Of a stretch of 64,000 nt of DNA, positions 1 through 9,374 are shown one piece after another. This stretch comes from Pseudo-nitzschia pungens. Taxonomy: Eukaryota; Bacillariophyta; Bacillariophyceae; Bacillariales; Bacillariaceae. Where the stretch lies: positions 1,116,001 through 1,180,000 of the forward strand of contig CM074768.1 in NCBI GenBank assembly GCA_037355855.1, read 5' to 3'. The stretch's first letter is position 1. Each line of letters opens with the position of its first letter. Made by a program: the position numbers and the translations under genes. Under the pieces are notes generated by a model that was not told the DNA's origin, did no database searches, and saw only the letters and a program-made list of their open reading frames with translations.

Positions 1-1278
1 TCGGAAGCCGGCATCGTCCAGTCTCTGTAGGACTGTATCGATTTTGTTGAGGTGGTCCTGTTCGGATTCCCCTTCCCTCTGGATGATGAGAATATCATCA
101 ATATAGACCAGGACATAGTCCAGGTCACCGAGTAGGTTCATCATAACGGACTGGAAGATATCCGGTGCGCATGCGATTCCCATTGCCAGTCTCTTGTAGG
201 CATACTTTCCCCATGGTAAAATGGTAGAGCAAATCTTTTGGCTCTCCTTGCAGATGGGGATGGTATAGTATCCTTGGGACAAGTCCAGCGCCGTAGCTGA
301 TTTGAACTTTTGTAGCCTTTGGATTGTTTCCCCTATTCGTGGTAGTGGGAATGGTTTTCGTTGGATGGCTGCGTTCATCTTCCGAAAGTCAGTTAGGACG
401 CGAATGTCCCCTGTCTTCTTTGGTTGACAGAACGTCGGGGATGCCCATGGTGAGTCATCATCATGGGGGAGTTTCTCCAGGACTCCAATGTCACAGAGCC
501 TGTTGATTTCCTTCCGGAGTGCTTGTTCAAAGGCATGGGGTACTGAATAGTACCTCTGCCTGACCGGTTTAACCCCTGGTTGGAGTTCAATAGATACCGG
601 TTCAATATTCTTGAGCAGTCCCAGACCTCCGCCAAAGAGTGTGGGGAACTTCTTCAATGTTTTTTTCAGGGCCTCCTTAGACGCGTCTGTGATCTCCAGG
701 TCGTTGACCATGGAGTCTATATCTACTTTGGAGTAGTCGGTGTCCAGGATCTTTGCTTGCCTTTCTTCCTCGTGTTGGAGGATTGGACTTTGTGTGTTGG
801 CAAAGAATACAGCCTCACATTTGTCCGGGTCAGTAAGCTCCCCCATTCCCTTCATGGGGATGGAGTCGCCCTGCCATTCGATTGTTCGGGAGCTGTATTT
901 TATATCCAGTCCCAGTTGTGCCATTAGGTCGGATCCTATGATCATGTCATAGGGTACTTCCTCGTGGTGATGGTATTCATCCACTTGGAAGGTCCATTTA
1001 ATGGTCTTGGAGTTTGAAAATTCTATCAACCTTAGTCCCACTGAAGCCGCAGACCTGGTTCTGAACTTGCCCCCATAGGTATTGTAGGTGACAGATCTTT
1101 GGTCTCGGTTCGTTAGTTGACTTCGGTCGACAAATTGCCGTAGTATGATGGATTTGGAGCACCCAGAGTCTAATAGGCCCCGGAGCATCCTCCCCCTTCC
1201 CTTGTGGTCCAATACCTCCACACAGACGTCTGCAAATCGGTTGATGATCCGGGGTCCGGTGTGGATGGTATCAACCAT
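1..1278 (-). CDS. Gypsy pol polyprotein, copy A, N-terminal part (protease and start of RT)
   Basis: The frame is open from the ATG at 1276-1278 to the window edge, about 426 codons. It matches the first 426 residues of copy B pol: the aspartic protease with LDSG near residue 37, then the reverse transcriptase fingers and palm including the YIDD catalytic box near residue 392. The ATG follows the gag TGA (1279-1281) with no spacer and in the same frame. The rest of RT, RNase H and integrase lie outside the window. I see no stop codon in this part, so this portion of pol may be intact although the gag of the same copy is broken. Confidence 0.8.
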   Translation of the reverse strand, partial: MVDTIHTGPRIINRFADVCVEVLDHKGRGRMLRGLLDSGCSKSIILRQFVDRSQLTNRDQRSVTYNTYGGKFRTRSAASVGLRLIEFSNSKTIKWTFQVDEYHHHEEVPYDMIIGSDLMAQLGLDIKYSSRTIEWQGDSIPMKGMGELTDPDKCEAVFFANTQSPILQHEEERQAKILDTDYSKVDIDSMVNDLEITDASKEALKKTLKKFPTLFGGGLGLLKNIEPVSIELQPGVKPVRQRYYSVPHAFEQALRKEINRLCDIGVLEKLPHDDDSPWASPTFCQPKKTGDIRVLTDFRKMNAAIQRKPFPLPRIGETIQRLQKFKSATALDLSQGYYTIPICKESQKICSTILPWGKYAYKRLAMGIACAPDIFQSVMMNLLGDLDYVLVYIDDILIIQREGESEQDHLNKIDTVLQRLDDAGFR

Positions 1279-2681
1279 TCAGTTGTGGGATCCTTTCTTT
1301 TTAAAGGTCTTTCTGTACTTTCTTCTGTACTCTTTGAGTTCTCGTTCAGAGATATCGATCTCGTCATCGGAGACTTCGTGGTCAGCTTGGGCCGTGGCCA
1401 GTACGTAGGAGTACTCGTGGTTCGATAGGTTCCTTCCCCAGTGGGGTTTGGGGTACTGCTCGTTATCTGAGTCTTCTTTTGCCACAAAGTGCTCCTTGAG
1501 CAAGTTGAGGGTTTCCCGGTCAAACCTTCCCTTCTTGGAGGGGCCACCGGTTAGTTTCCAGCATTTGCCGGCGTGGGTCTTGCCACAGGTTTTGCAAAGT
1601 TGCTTATTGTTGTCCATTGGGCGCTTCTTTTTGTTGGGAGACTTGCTGTTTCCTCCCCCAGAAGTGGCCTTGGAGTTCTTCTTGGTGCCACCGTTTTGTT
1701 TTTCCAGTTCGGTGATCCGTTTGCGAAGTTCTTCTTCGTTTCGGATGGTGGTTTCCAAGTTTTCGAGTTTGTCGATCGTGGTGTTGAAGGAATGGGTAAA
1801 GACGTCCCATCCAATGTGTTCCAGTTTGTCCCTCTGGGTGTGGGTCATGCTGGTGTCCAGAATTTCCTTCATCTCGTCGTGAGTGAAGCTGGAGGGTGCC
1901 ATTCCTGTGGCGGCGCCACTTTCCCAGAGGCATTCTGGTAGATAGCTTGTAGTTCGGCCATTCGATTGGCCCAGGCGCGGATGCCATGTTTCATGTCGAC
2001 TCGCATCCCCCGCATAAAGCGGCGGAGGAGGATGTAGGAGCGTTTCCCGTTCATGTCATTGCCGAAAACTTTCAGTTTAAGGGCATACATGCATTCCTCG
2101 ATGACATCCTTCTTGTACTCCTCTGATTTGTAGTACTTTGTGAGGGCATCGGGTACCTTCTTTTTGGGGATTGGAGCGCCAAGGTCCTCGGGCTCTGTTT
2201 CCTCATCCGATTTTGCCGTGGCAGTTGGTTTGGTTTTGTCGGTTTTCTGGGTGGAGTTCCCTTCGACCGGCTCCTTGGGCGTGTCAGCGGGAGCTTCTGT
2301 GGTTAGGTCGGTTATTGCGACTTTCTGGATCCTCATTTGGACCAGTTTGTTGTTGTGTGTCTTGTGACCTGGTTCGGCATAGTAGGACCGGCCTAGAGTC
2401 ATTTGGACGATAGAGAGTGCCTCGTTGGAGAGGACCCTCTGGAGGACGTCCAGTTTCTGGTCTCCTTGGAGTTTGTCATTGCCAGCAATTTTCTGGTCAA
2501 AGTCTCTTTTCCAGATGATAAAGAGTTCCGGTCTTTCAGTGCCGGTGAGTACCTTCAGATAGTCACTGAAAGCTACCCCTCCTTTTTCTGAGTCGATACT
2601 CATTTTCACGGTGGTGGCATCTTCCGGCCAGTCCTCTCGTGTAAAGTGAAAGGGTTTCTGTTTGGTTCCTTTAGACGCCAT
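1279..2681 (-). pseudogene. Gypsy gag, copy A, broken by a 1-nt deletion
   Basis: Homologue of copy B gag split into two frames. The N-terminal piece (2681 to 1869) aligns with copy B up to about position 1945 and then leaves frame. The C-terminal piece (1902 to 1279) continues the alignment in another frame, including the zinc knuckle (C-X2-C-X3-H-X3-C) and the basic C-terminus. Comparing 1921-1960 with the same stretch of copy B (7441-7480) shows copy A one base shorter (GCTTG against GCTTTG), which explains the shift. The usual product would be the capsid/nucleocapsid protein of the particle. The ATG at 2681 matches the copy B start. Confidence 0.8.
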
Positions 2682-3421
2682 GGTTGGGTTAATCGGTTGT
2701 TCTATTTAATCTAGTTACACTATTTCTGTTATCTTTGCTGTTTGTGTTGAAACTGAGCAAAAGTGATTGCTCAGCTCCTCCAGTTTTTCTTGCTGGATTT
2801 CCACTGCTCTCGCGATAACTCGTGTTATAACTGATTCCCCCCCTGGTTTGTCCAGTGGTGGGAGTTGTTTCCCTCTTTGGTTCCCGGGAATCCTGTGGTT
2901 CTCCGGAGTTGCTTCTGTTTTTATTTCGTGGGATTCGATTCCCGTGGTTCTCCGGCGTTGCTTCCCTATTAAGCAATCACCGGGCCGGTCCCACTTCCCG
3001 TTTCCTGTGGGATTGGTGGTGTTTGGGTATTCATTATATACCTTTCCGGATATCCGTATATTTCGGTTGTGGTTGGCATCCCCTGTTCGGTCTGTCCATC
3101 CACTCAGTGTTGGTCCAATTAGTCCACTCACTGGATTATGTGTCACTTTTTCGACACTCATTTTATTCGATTATTTCTTTTGTCGACCATGGTCCTGTTT
3201 AGGCCCTTAGGTGTCTCTGTTGCTTCAGTTGCTCCCTGTAATGGAGCCAACTGTTGCCGGGGTTGGTATTCCTTAGTGCTGCAGACACTGGATGTCCTTC
3301 TCCCTGTTCTTTGCTTCTCTGCGCCTCCATTTTTGTCAGTTTCCGGCGTCGATCCCTCTTCGGTCGATCGATCGGTTGTTTCTGCTCATGGTCTTCAGCG
3401 CTCAGCTTGATTTTAAAATCA
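2682..3421 (-). other. Gypsy copy A leader (5' UTR between LTR and gag)
   Basis: About 740 bp between the shared LTR and the gag ATG, without a convincing ORF of its own; the pol frame of copy B ends inside it at 3199. It contains a degenerate direct repeat of about 40 bp (roughly 2880-2970, with a GGAATC core between CCGGAG words), a G-rich tract near 2842 and a 14-bp palindrome at 3408-3421 next to the LTR. It is more diverged from the copy B leader (8224-8974) than the LTRs are from each other. Confidence 0.6.
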
Positions 3422-6400
3422 TGCCATACCCCGGGTCTACTAGTGATTAGAATAGTAGTGATATGCAAATTGTGAGCTCTATTGGTTAGTCTATTTGCTA
3501 CAGTTCTAAGAGCCTTCCGAATCAGCGATTCTATCGACTCGCCGATTGTTTTTATCCTTATCCTTAATCCAGTCCCGTGTGTACTCGTGACTGTATTTTG
3601 GTGCACGGCAGTTACAGTTCCATTGTCATGGGCCTTGAGCACCTTGTAAGGTCCTTGTCGTGGGAAGGATAGTTTCGGAATAATGCCCTTCCTTTCCAGG
3701 GTGACATAGTCTCCTTCCTTATAGACATGGGGAATCCTCTTCTGATTCTCCCTGATGTTGCTCTTGTGGATACTCTTCTGTTTCCTTGCTTGGATTGCTT
3801 CCCAGTCCACTGGGAAATTTACAGGCATGAACATGTCCCTTCCAAACACCAATTGCGCTGGGGAATATCCCAGGGTGGTGTGGATGGCGCTTCTGATAGC
3901 ATATGCTGCCTTGGTGGTGAACTCCTCGAAAGGGTCCTTCTCGTGGAGGTCTCTTTGTTCCAAGTTAAAGGATAGTAGGCAGTCCTTCAGTACCTGGTGG
4001 ATCCTCTCCAATACAGCATTGGATTGGGGGTTCCAGGCACCACTGGGCTTTCTTTTCATCCCCATGTTGTCGCAGAGCTCCTGGAACTCTGCTTTAAACT
4101 CGCTCCCGCCATCAAAGCCAATTTCCTTTGGGCGCGGATACCTTGCCAGCCATGTACTGTCTAGCAAACGTTGAGTTTCTGCTGCATTTGGGGAGTCCTT
4201 CAGGTGGGCCAGTTCAAACCATCCGGTCACTGGATCCACCATGGTGAGAACATGGATATGGTAGTCCTTACCATTTTTGTTGTGGACAGTTGCAGGTCCC
4301 CAGAGGTCTACGTTGACCCTCTGCCATTTGGTAACCTCAGCAGCTTTCTCCGGTAGGAGTCCGTACTTCTTCCGTCCACTCTTTTTGAACATCTGACACG
4401 TGTGGCAGTGTTTACAGAGGTCCTGGACGTCCTTTCGTAGGCCTCTCCAGGTGAATACTGAGCGAATGCTCTGTTCCATTCGCTTTTCTCCGGGATGGAC
4501 CAGCATGCTGTGGTACCATTCCATGATTCGGTCTTTGAGTTTGTCCGGGATTAGAATTTTCCCTTCCTTGTGGATTAGACTGTAACCTTCCACCATTTTG
4601 GTGGTCAGTCGGTTGTCTTTTTCCAAAGCGCTCATGATTCCTGTGTCCTTTTGTTGGTAGAACTGAATCATGTCCGGGGCAAGTGGGAATGCACTATTGC
4701 CCTGGAATTCTTCCGGTGCTTCTTCTCCAAGTGGGAATAGTAGCTGTCGTAGGTGCTCTTCCTCATCCGCGTAGGTGAGGGGCTTATTTGGTGGTAGCCA
4801 TTCCACTGTATCTGCTGGATCCTCAGTGATATCCAGTCGAGACAATGCGTCCGCTGCATCATTGTCCTTGCCAGCAACATGCTTGACTACCGGATGGAAC
4901 TCCTCCATAAGGAGTCTCCACCGGACCATCCTTTGGGTGGGCATCTGCTGGTAGAGCAGGTTAAGGTGGTCTGTGTGGATAATCACGTCTTGTCCTCGTA
5001 GGATTCCTTCAAACGCTTTGAGCCCTTCCACTATTCCAAGGAGTTCTTTTTCTCCTACGGTGTAGTTGAGCTGCGCTGAATTCAGTTTCCTCGTATAGAA
5101 ACCAAGGGGTTTGCCATCTTGGCACACAGTTGCTCCCAGTTGCCTATCGCTGGCGTCTGAGTAGAGGTGAAAAGGTTTCGTAAAGTCCGGGAATGCAAGC
5201 TTTGCTTCATCTGCGAGCATTCTCTTCGCCTCCATGAAAGCTTTCTGCTCTGCTGGACCCCAGTACCAATTCATTTTGCCCTTTTTCCCTGCTAGTTTGT
5301 TCAGAGGGGCTAGGATGTGGGAGCGGCGCTTCCACATGTCCCGGTAGAAATTTACCATTCCAAGAAACATCTTGAGTTGCTTGGTGTTCTTGGGGGCTTC
5401 CAGGCGCTTCATCGCCTCCAGCTTCTTTGGCTGGGGCTGAATGCCCTCTGTTGTTAACAGAAAACCCAGATATTCCACTTCTTTTTGCATGAAGAAGGAT
5501 TTCCTTAGGTTGGCTCGGAAGCCAGCATCATCCAGTCGCTGGAGTACTGTATCGATTTTGTTGAGGTGGTCCTGTTCCGATTCGCCTTCGCGTTGAATGA
5601 TCAGGATGTCATCAATATAGACCAGGACATAGTCCAGATCCCCTAGTAGGTTCATCATGACTGATTGGAAGATGTCCGGAGCACACGCAATCCCCATTGC
5701 CAGTCTCTTGTAGGCATACTTTCCCCACGGCAGAATGGTCGAGCAAATCTTTTGGCTCTCCTTGCAAATGGGGATGGTATAATATCCTTGGGACAAGTCC
5801 AGCGCCGTAGCTGATTTGAACTTTTGGAGCCTTTGGATTGTTTCCCCTATTCGTGGTAGTGGAAATGACTTCCGTTGGATGGCTGCATTCATTTTCCGGA
5901 AGTCTGTAAGGACTCGGATATCGCCTGTCTTCTTCGGTTGACAGAACGTGGGGGATGCCCAAGGTGAATCATCATCATGGGGGAGTTTCTCCAAGACTCC
6001 AATATCGCAGAGCCTGGTGATCTCCTTCCGGAGTGCTTGTTCAAAGGCATGGGGTACCGAATAGTACCTCTGCCGGACCGGTTTGACCCCTGGTTGGAGT
6101 TCAATGGACACCGGTTCTATATTTCTGAGTAGACCCAGCCCTCCTCCAAAGAGTGTTGGGAATTTCTTCAGTGTCTTCTTCAAGGCTTCCTTGGACGCGT
6201 CTGCAATCTCCAGGTCATTGACCATAGCGTCTATATCGACTTTGGAGTAGTCGGCGTCCAGGATTTTGGATTGCCTCTCCTCCTCTTGTTGGAGGATTGG
6301 ACTCTGTGTGTTGGCAAAGAATACTGCCTCACATTTGTCCGGGTCAGTGAGCTCCCCCATTCCCTTCATGGGGATGGAGTCACCCTGCCATTCGATTGTT

Positions 6401-6792
6401 CGGGAGCTGTATTTGATATCCAGTCCGAGTTGTGCCATCAGGTCTGATCCTATGATCATGTCATAGGGCACTTCTTCATAGTGGTGATATTCATCCACTT
6501 GGAAGGTCCATTTGATGGTCTTGGAATTTGAAAATTCTATCAATCTTAGTCCCACTGAAGCCGCAGACTTGGTTCGGAACTTGCCTCCGTACGTGTTGTA
6601 GGTGACAGATCTTTGGTCTCGGTTCGTTAGTTGACTTCGGTCGACGAACTGTTGTAGTATGATGGATTTGGAGCAACCGGAGTCTAGTAGGCCCCGGAGC
6701 ATCCTTCCCCTTCCCTTGTGGTCCAATACCTCCACACAGATGTCCGCGAATCTGTTGATGATCCGGGGTCCGGTGTGGATGGTATCAACCAT
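3199..6792 (-). CDS. Gypsy pol polyprotein (PR-RT-RNase H-IN), copy B
   Basis: 1197 residues. Aspartic protease with LDSG near residue 37; reverse transcriptase about 230-450 with the YIDD box at 392-395; RNase H about 540-655 beginning with FHLYSDAS; integrase zinc finger (H761, H766, C793, C796) and catalytic triad D829, D894, E929 with the usual D-35-E spacing; then a GPYKVL region typical of the gypsy integrase C-terminus. The ATG abuts the gag TGA. Oddity: the last roughly 137 codons run through the whole 3' LTR (3422-3610) and about 220 bp of the copy A leader before the stop at 3199, so the mature C-terminus depends on what lies next to the LTR. Domain calls are firm; the functional C-terminus is uncertain. 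Confidence 0.9.
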   Translation of the reverse strand: MVDTIHTGPRIINRFADICVEVLDHKGRGRMLRGLLDSGCSKSIILQQFVDRSQLTNRDQRSVTYNTYGGKFRTKSAASVGLRLIEFSNSKTIKWTFQVDEYHHYEEVPYDMIIGSDLMAQLGLDIKYSSRTIEWQGDSIPMKGMGELTDPDKCEAVFFANTQSPILQQEEERQSKILDADYSKVDIDAMVNDLEIADASKEALKKTLKKFPTLFGGGLGLLRNIEPVSIELQPGVKPVRQRYYSVPHAFEQALRKEITRLCDIGVLEKLPHDDDSPWASPTFCQPKKTGDIRVLTDFRKMNAAIQRKSFPLPRIGETIQRLQKFKSATALDLSQGYYTIPICKESQKICSTILPWGKYAYKRLAMGIACAPDIFQSVMMNLLGDLDYVLVYIDDILIIQREGESEQDHLNKIDTVLQRLDDAGFRANLRKSFFMQKEVEYLGFLLTTEGIQPQPKKLEAMKRLEAPKNTKQLKMFLGMVNFYRDMWKRRSHILAPLNKLAGKKGKMNWYWGPAEQKAFMEAKRMLADEAKLAFPDFTKPFHLYSDASDRQLGATVCQDGKPLGFYTRKLNSAQLNYTVGEKELLGIVEGLKAFEGILRGQDVIIHTDHLNLLYQQMPTQRMVRWRLLMEEFHPVVKHVAGKDNDAADALSRLDITEDPADTVEWLPPNKPLTYADEEEHLRQLLFPLGEEAPEEFQGNSAFPLAPDMIQFYQQKDTGIMSALEKDNRLTTKMVEGYSLIHKEGKILIPDKLKDRIMEWYHSMLVHPGEKRMEQSIRSVFTWRGLRKDVQDLCKHCHTCQMFKKSGRKKYGLLPEKAAEVTKWQRVNVDLWGPATVHNKNGKDYHIHVLTMVDPVTGWFELAHLKDSPNAAETQRLLDSTWLARYPRPKEIGFDGGSEFKAEFQELCDNMGMKRKPSGAWNPQSNAVLERIHQVLKDCLLSFNLEQRDLHEKDPFEEFTTKAAYAIRSAIHTTLGYSPAQLVFGRDMFMPVNFPVDWEAIQARKQKSIHKSNIRENQKRIPHVYKEGDYVTLERKGIIPKLSFPRQGPYKVLKAHDNGTVTAVHQNTVTSTHGTGLRIRIKTIGESIESLIRKALRTVANRLTNRAHNLHITTILITSRPGVWHDFKIKLSAEDHEQKQPIDRPKRDRRRKLTKMEAQRSKEQGEGHPVSAALRNTNPGNSWLHYREQLKQQRHLRA
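3422..3610 (-). repeat. Gypsy LTR (3' LTR of copy B, shared as 5' LTR of copy A)
   Basis: 189 bp, minus strand TGCCGTGCACC...GGTATGGCA (TG...CA ends). About 97% identical to 8975-9163. It is embedded in the open pol frame of copy B. No purine-rich tract is visible just upstream (minus strand) where a polypurine tract would be expected. Confidence 0.7.
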
Positions 6793-6795
6793 TCA
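6790..6795 (-). promoter_or_regulatory. Gag stop/pol start junction: TGA directly followed by in-frame ATG
   Basis: Read on the minus strand, gag ends AAC-TGA and pol starts ATG-G with no intervening base, so the two frames are the same and only UGA separates them. The identical arrangement is present in copy A (1276-1281). Pol could be made by UGA readthrough or by termination and re-initiation. No slippery heptamer is needed. Confidence 0.75.
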
Positions 6796-8223
6796 GTTGT
6801 GGGATCCTTTCTTTTTGAAGGTCTTTCTGTACTTTCTTCTGTACTCTTTGAGGTCTCGTTCGGAGATGTCGATCTCGTCATCAGACACGTCATGGTCAGC
6901 TTGGGCCGTGGCCAGTACATAGGAGTACTCGTGGTTCGATAGGTTCCTTCCCCAGTGGGGTTTGGAGTACTGCTCAGTATCTGAGTCTTGTTCTTTTGCC
7001 ACAAAGTGCTCCTTGAGCAAGTTGATGGTTTCCCGGTCGAACTTCCCCTTCTTGTGGGGACCACCGGTTAGTTTCCAGCATTTGCCGGCATGTACCTTGC
7101 CACAGGTCTTGCATAGCTGTTTGTTGCTGTTGTCCGCAGGTCGCTTCTTTTTGCCAGGGGACTTGGCGTGTCCTCCCCCAGAAGTGGCCTTGGGAGTTTT
7201 CTTGGCGACGCCGGTCTGCTTTTCGAGATCGGTGAGGCGTTGGTGCATTAGTGCTTCCTTTCGGATGGTGATTTCCAGATTTTCGAGCTTGTCGATAGTG
7301 GTGTTAAAGGAGTGGGTGTAGAGGTCCCAACTAATGTGTTCCAGCTTCTCGCGTTGGGAGTGGGTCATATTGGAATCCAATATTTCCTTCAGTTCTCCTT
7401 GGGTGAAACTTCGTGGTGTTTCCATTTGGTCACTGCCACATTCCCAGAGGCATTCGGGGAGGTAGCTTTGGAGCTCGGCCATTCTGTTGGCCCAGGCTCT
7501 GATGCCATGTTTGAGGTCGACGCGCATGCCTCGCATGAATCGTCGAAGGATGATGTACGAGCGCTTGCCGTTTTGGTCATTGCCAAAGATTTTGAGCTTG
7601 AGGGCATGCATGCATTCCTCCAAGACATCCTTCCGGTACTCCTGGGATTGGTAGTACTGGGTGAGGGCGCTTGCGACCTTTTTCTTTGGGATTGGGGACT
7701 TGAGGTTGTTGTCGGTCTCCGATTCGTTGTCCGATCTCGCCGTGGCTGTGTCGGTTTTGTCGGCGTTTGGAGATTTCTCCTTCGCCTTTTCCTTGGTGGC
7801 TCCCGTGGGAGTTGCGTCTCGTCCCATCGATAATAGGATGTTTGCCTGGTCTCGTTGTTCGATTTCCTGGATCTTTTTCTGCACTCGTTTGGTGCTGTGG
7901 ATCTTGTGGTTCGGTTCTGCCAAGTAGGTCCGCTGGAGTGTTCGTTGGACAAGTCCGAGAGCCTCGTTAGAGAGGATTCTTTGTAGAACCTCCAGTTTCT
8001 GGTCTCCGTGGAGTTTGTCATTGCCAGCAATTTTCTGGTCAAAGTCTCTCTTCCAGATGGGGAAGAGTTCTGGTCTTTCAGTACCATTGAGAACTTTCAG
8101 GTAGTCACTGAATGCGATTCCACCCTGTTCACTGTCTACGTTCATCTTTACGGTGGTGGCGTCTTCCGGCCAGTCCTCCCGTGTGATGTTAAAGGGTTTC
8201 AGTTTGGTTCCTTTGGTTGCCAT
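6793..8223 (-). CDS. Gypsy gag polyprotein, copy B
   Basis: 476 residues, the structural protein of the virus-like particle. It starts at the ATG at 8221-8223 (TAACCCACC before the ATG). The N-terminal half is capsid-like and helical. A compact knuckle, C-X2-C-X3-H-X3-C (CKTCGKVHAGKC), lies near residue 370; the spacing is one residue shorter on each side than the canonical retroviral CCHC. The C-terminus is acidic and then lysine-rich. It ends in TGA at 6793-6795 immediately before the pol ATG. Copy A carries a frameshifted homologue. It is recognised as gag by position, by the knuckle and by its neighbour pol; the capsid part itself shows no motif I can name. Confidence 0.85.
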   Translation of the reverse strand: MATKGTKLKPFNITREDWPEDATTVKMNVDSEQGGIAFSDYLKVLNGTERPELFPIWKRDFDQKIAGNDKLHGDQKLEVLQRILSNEALGLVQRTLQRTYLAEPNHKIHSTKRVQKKIQEIEQRDQANILLSMGRDATPTGATKEKAKEKSPNADKTDTATARSDNESETDNNLKSPIPKKKVASALTQYYQSQEYRKDVLEECMHALKLKIFGNDQNGKRSYIILRRFMRGMRVDLKHGIRAWANRMAELQSYLPECLWECGSDQMETPRSFTQGELKEILDSNMTHSQREKLEHISWDLYTHSFNTTIDKLENLEITIRKEALMHQRLTDLEKQTGVAKKTPKATSGGGHAKSPGKKKRPADNSNKQLCKTCGKVHAGKCWKLTGGPHKKGKFDRETINLLKEHFVAKEQDSDTEQYSKPHWGRNLSNHEYSYVLATAQADHDVSDDEIDISERDLKEYRRKYRKTFKKKGSHN

Positions 8224-8974
8224 GGTGGGTTAATCGGTTTTTCTATTAAGTTTGGTTTAGTTACACTATTTCTGTTATCTTGTTGCTTTGAGCTGAACTG
8301 AGCAAGAATGATTGCTCCAGTTCTTCCAGTTTTCAGTTCCAGGTTAATTTGCTCTCGCGATAACTCGTGTTATAACTGATTTTCCCCCCTGGCTTGTTCA
8401 GTGGTGGGAGTTGTTTCTCTCTTTAGCTCACGGGAATCCTGTGGTTCACCGGAGTTGTTTCTGTTTTTTATTTCGTGGGATTCAATTCCCGTGGTTCTCC
8501 GGCGTTGCTTCTCTCTTAAGCCGTCACCGGGCCGGTCCCACTTCTCGTTGTCCCGTGGGATTAGTGGTGTTTGGGTATTTGATGTATACCTTTCCGGATA
8601 TCTGTATATTTTGGTTTTGGTTGGCATACCCTTTTCGGTCTGTCCATCCACTCAGAGTTGGTCCAATTAGTCCATTCACTGATTTATGTGTCACTTTTTC
8701 AGTGTGTATTTTCGAATTTTTCGATTATTTCCTGTTGTCGACCATGGTCCTGTTTAGGTACTTAGGTGTCTCTGTTGCTGCTGTTGCTCCCTTCTTTGAG
8801 CGCTAACAGTTGCTGGGGTCGGTCTTCCTTGTGCTGCAGACACTGGATATCCTTCTCCCTGTTTTGCTTCTCTGTGCCTCCATTTTTCCGGCAGTCTTTC
8901 GATCTCGTCGGCGCCTTGACCGATCGATCTCTTTCTGCTCATGGTCATCAGCACTCAGCTTGATTTTAAAATCA
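8224..8974 (-). other. Gypsy copy B leader with palindrome at primer-site position
   Basis: About 750 bp of untranslated leader. The 14 bp touching the LTR (8961-8974) are a perfect palindrome, TGATTTTAAAATCA, instead of a recognisable tRNA 3'-end complement. Copy A has the same at 3408-3421. It shares the imperfect 40-bp direct repeat (about 8435-8515) and the G-tract (about 8385-8392) with the copy A leader. Confidence 0.55.
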
Positions 8975-9163
8975 TGCCATACCCCGGGTCTACTAGTGAT
9001 TAGAATAGTAGTGATATGCAAATTGTGAGCTCTATTGATTAGTCTATTTGCTACAGTTCTAAGAGCTCTCCGAATCAGCGATTCTGTCGACTCGCCGATT
9101 GTTTTTATCCTTATCCTTAATCCAGTCCCGTGCGTACTCGTGACTGTATTCTGGTGCACGGCA
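8975..9163 (-). repeat. Gypsy 5' LTR of copy B
   Basis: 189 bp and the partner of 3422-3610. Similarity to the other copy stops abruptly after 9163-9164, where flanking DNA begins, marking the outer end of the element. Confidence 0.75.
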
Positions 9164-9165
9164 GG

Positions 9166-9233
9166 CGCTGACAGCCACTTACTAGTGCAAGTTGTAGAAC
9201 GGTACGGAATATGTGGCTGTTAGCGGCACTTTA
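9166..9233. repeat. Imperfect inverted repeat beside the gypsy 5' LTR
   Basis: GCTGACAGCCAC near 9167 pairs with GTGGCTGTTAGC near 9214 with one mismatch, enclosing about 36 bp. It abuts the outer end of the gypsy LTR. It could be the end of another transposon or a local hairpin; no ORF is attached. Confidence 0.4.
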
Positions 9234-9374
9234 AAAGGCGCATACATCGTCCTTGTCATCAAATTGAAGCAATTTGGAGGCTTTAATAAAAGGCTATGTT
9301 TTACATTGATAAAGGGCATATTTAAATTATTATTGCGTCATTAAATTGGCTACTTTACCTATTTAAGCCACATA

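Larger units (their letters stand above)
1..3610 (-). mobile_element. Ty3/gypsy retrotransposon, copy A (partial, runs off left edge)
   Basis: Reads on the minus strand: LTR (3422-3610), leader (2682-3421), gag (2681 to 1279, frameshifted) and the start of pol (1278 to 1). It is about 85-95% similar by eye to copy B throughout. Its LTR is the same 189 bp that serves as the 3' LTR of copy B, so A and B look like a tandem array sharing one LTR, as unequal LTR-LTR recombination would produce. The far end of A lies outside the window. Confidence 0.8.
3422..9163 (-). mobile_element. Ty3/gypsy retrotransposon, copy B (complete, apparently intact ORFs)
   Basis: Order on the minus strand: 5' LTR (8975-9163), leader (8224-8974), gag (6793-8223), pol (3199-6792) and 3' LTR (3422-3610). 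The domain order protease-RT-RNase H-integrase is that of Ty3/gypsy (Metaviridae). The LTR boundaries rest on three things: homology between the two copies stops exactly at TGCCGTGC (9163); the solo LTR at 53656-53888 begins at the same base; and both LTRs end in GGTATGGCA or a close variant. The two LTRs differ at about 6 of 189 positions. No frameshift or internal stop was seen in gag or pol apart from the TGA at the gag-pol junction. Confidence 0.8.

Noticed and set aside
1279..6795. UGA reassigned to a sense codon in this organism
   Set aside because: UGA ends several host genes here (coiled-coil gene at 37424, amidase at 51347, esterase at 60042), so in-frame UGA in the retroelements needs a local explanation.
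8385..8392. G-tract as a gypsy polypurine tract marking an LTR start
   Set aside because: It lies about 580 bp inside the leader and would give LTR borders inconsistent with the solo LTR and its GTGCA duplication.
8224..9163. Third, truncated gypsy copy upstream of copy B
   Set aside because: At first this looked like the tail of another pol. The sharp homology end at TGCCGTGC, shared with the solo LTR at 53656, shows that it is the 5' LTR plus leader of copy B.
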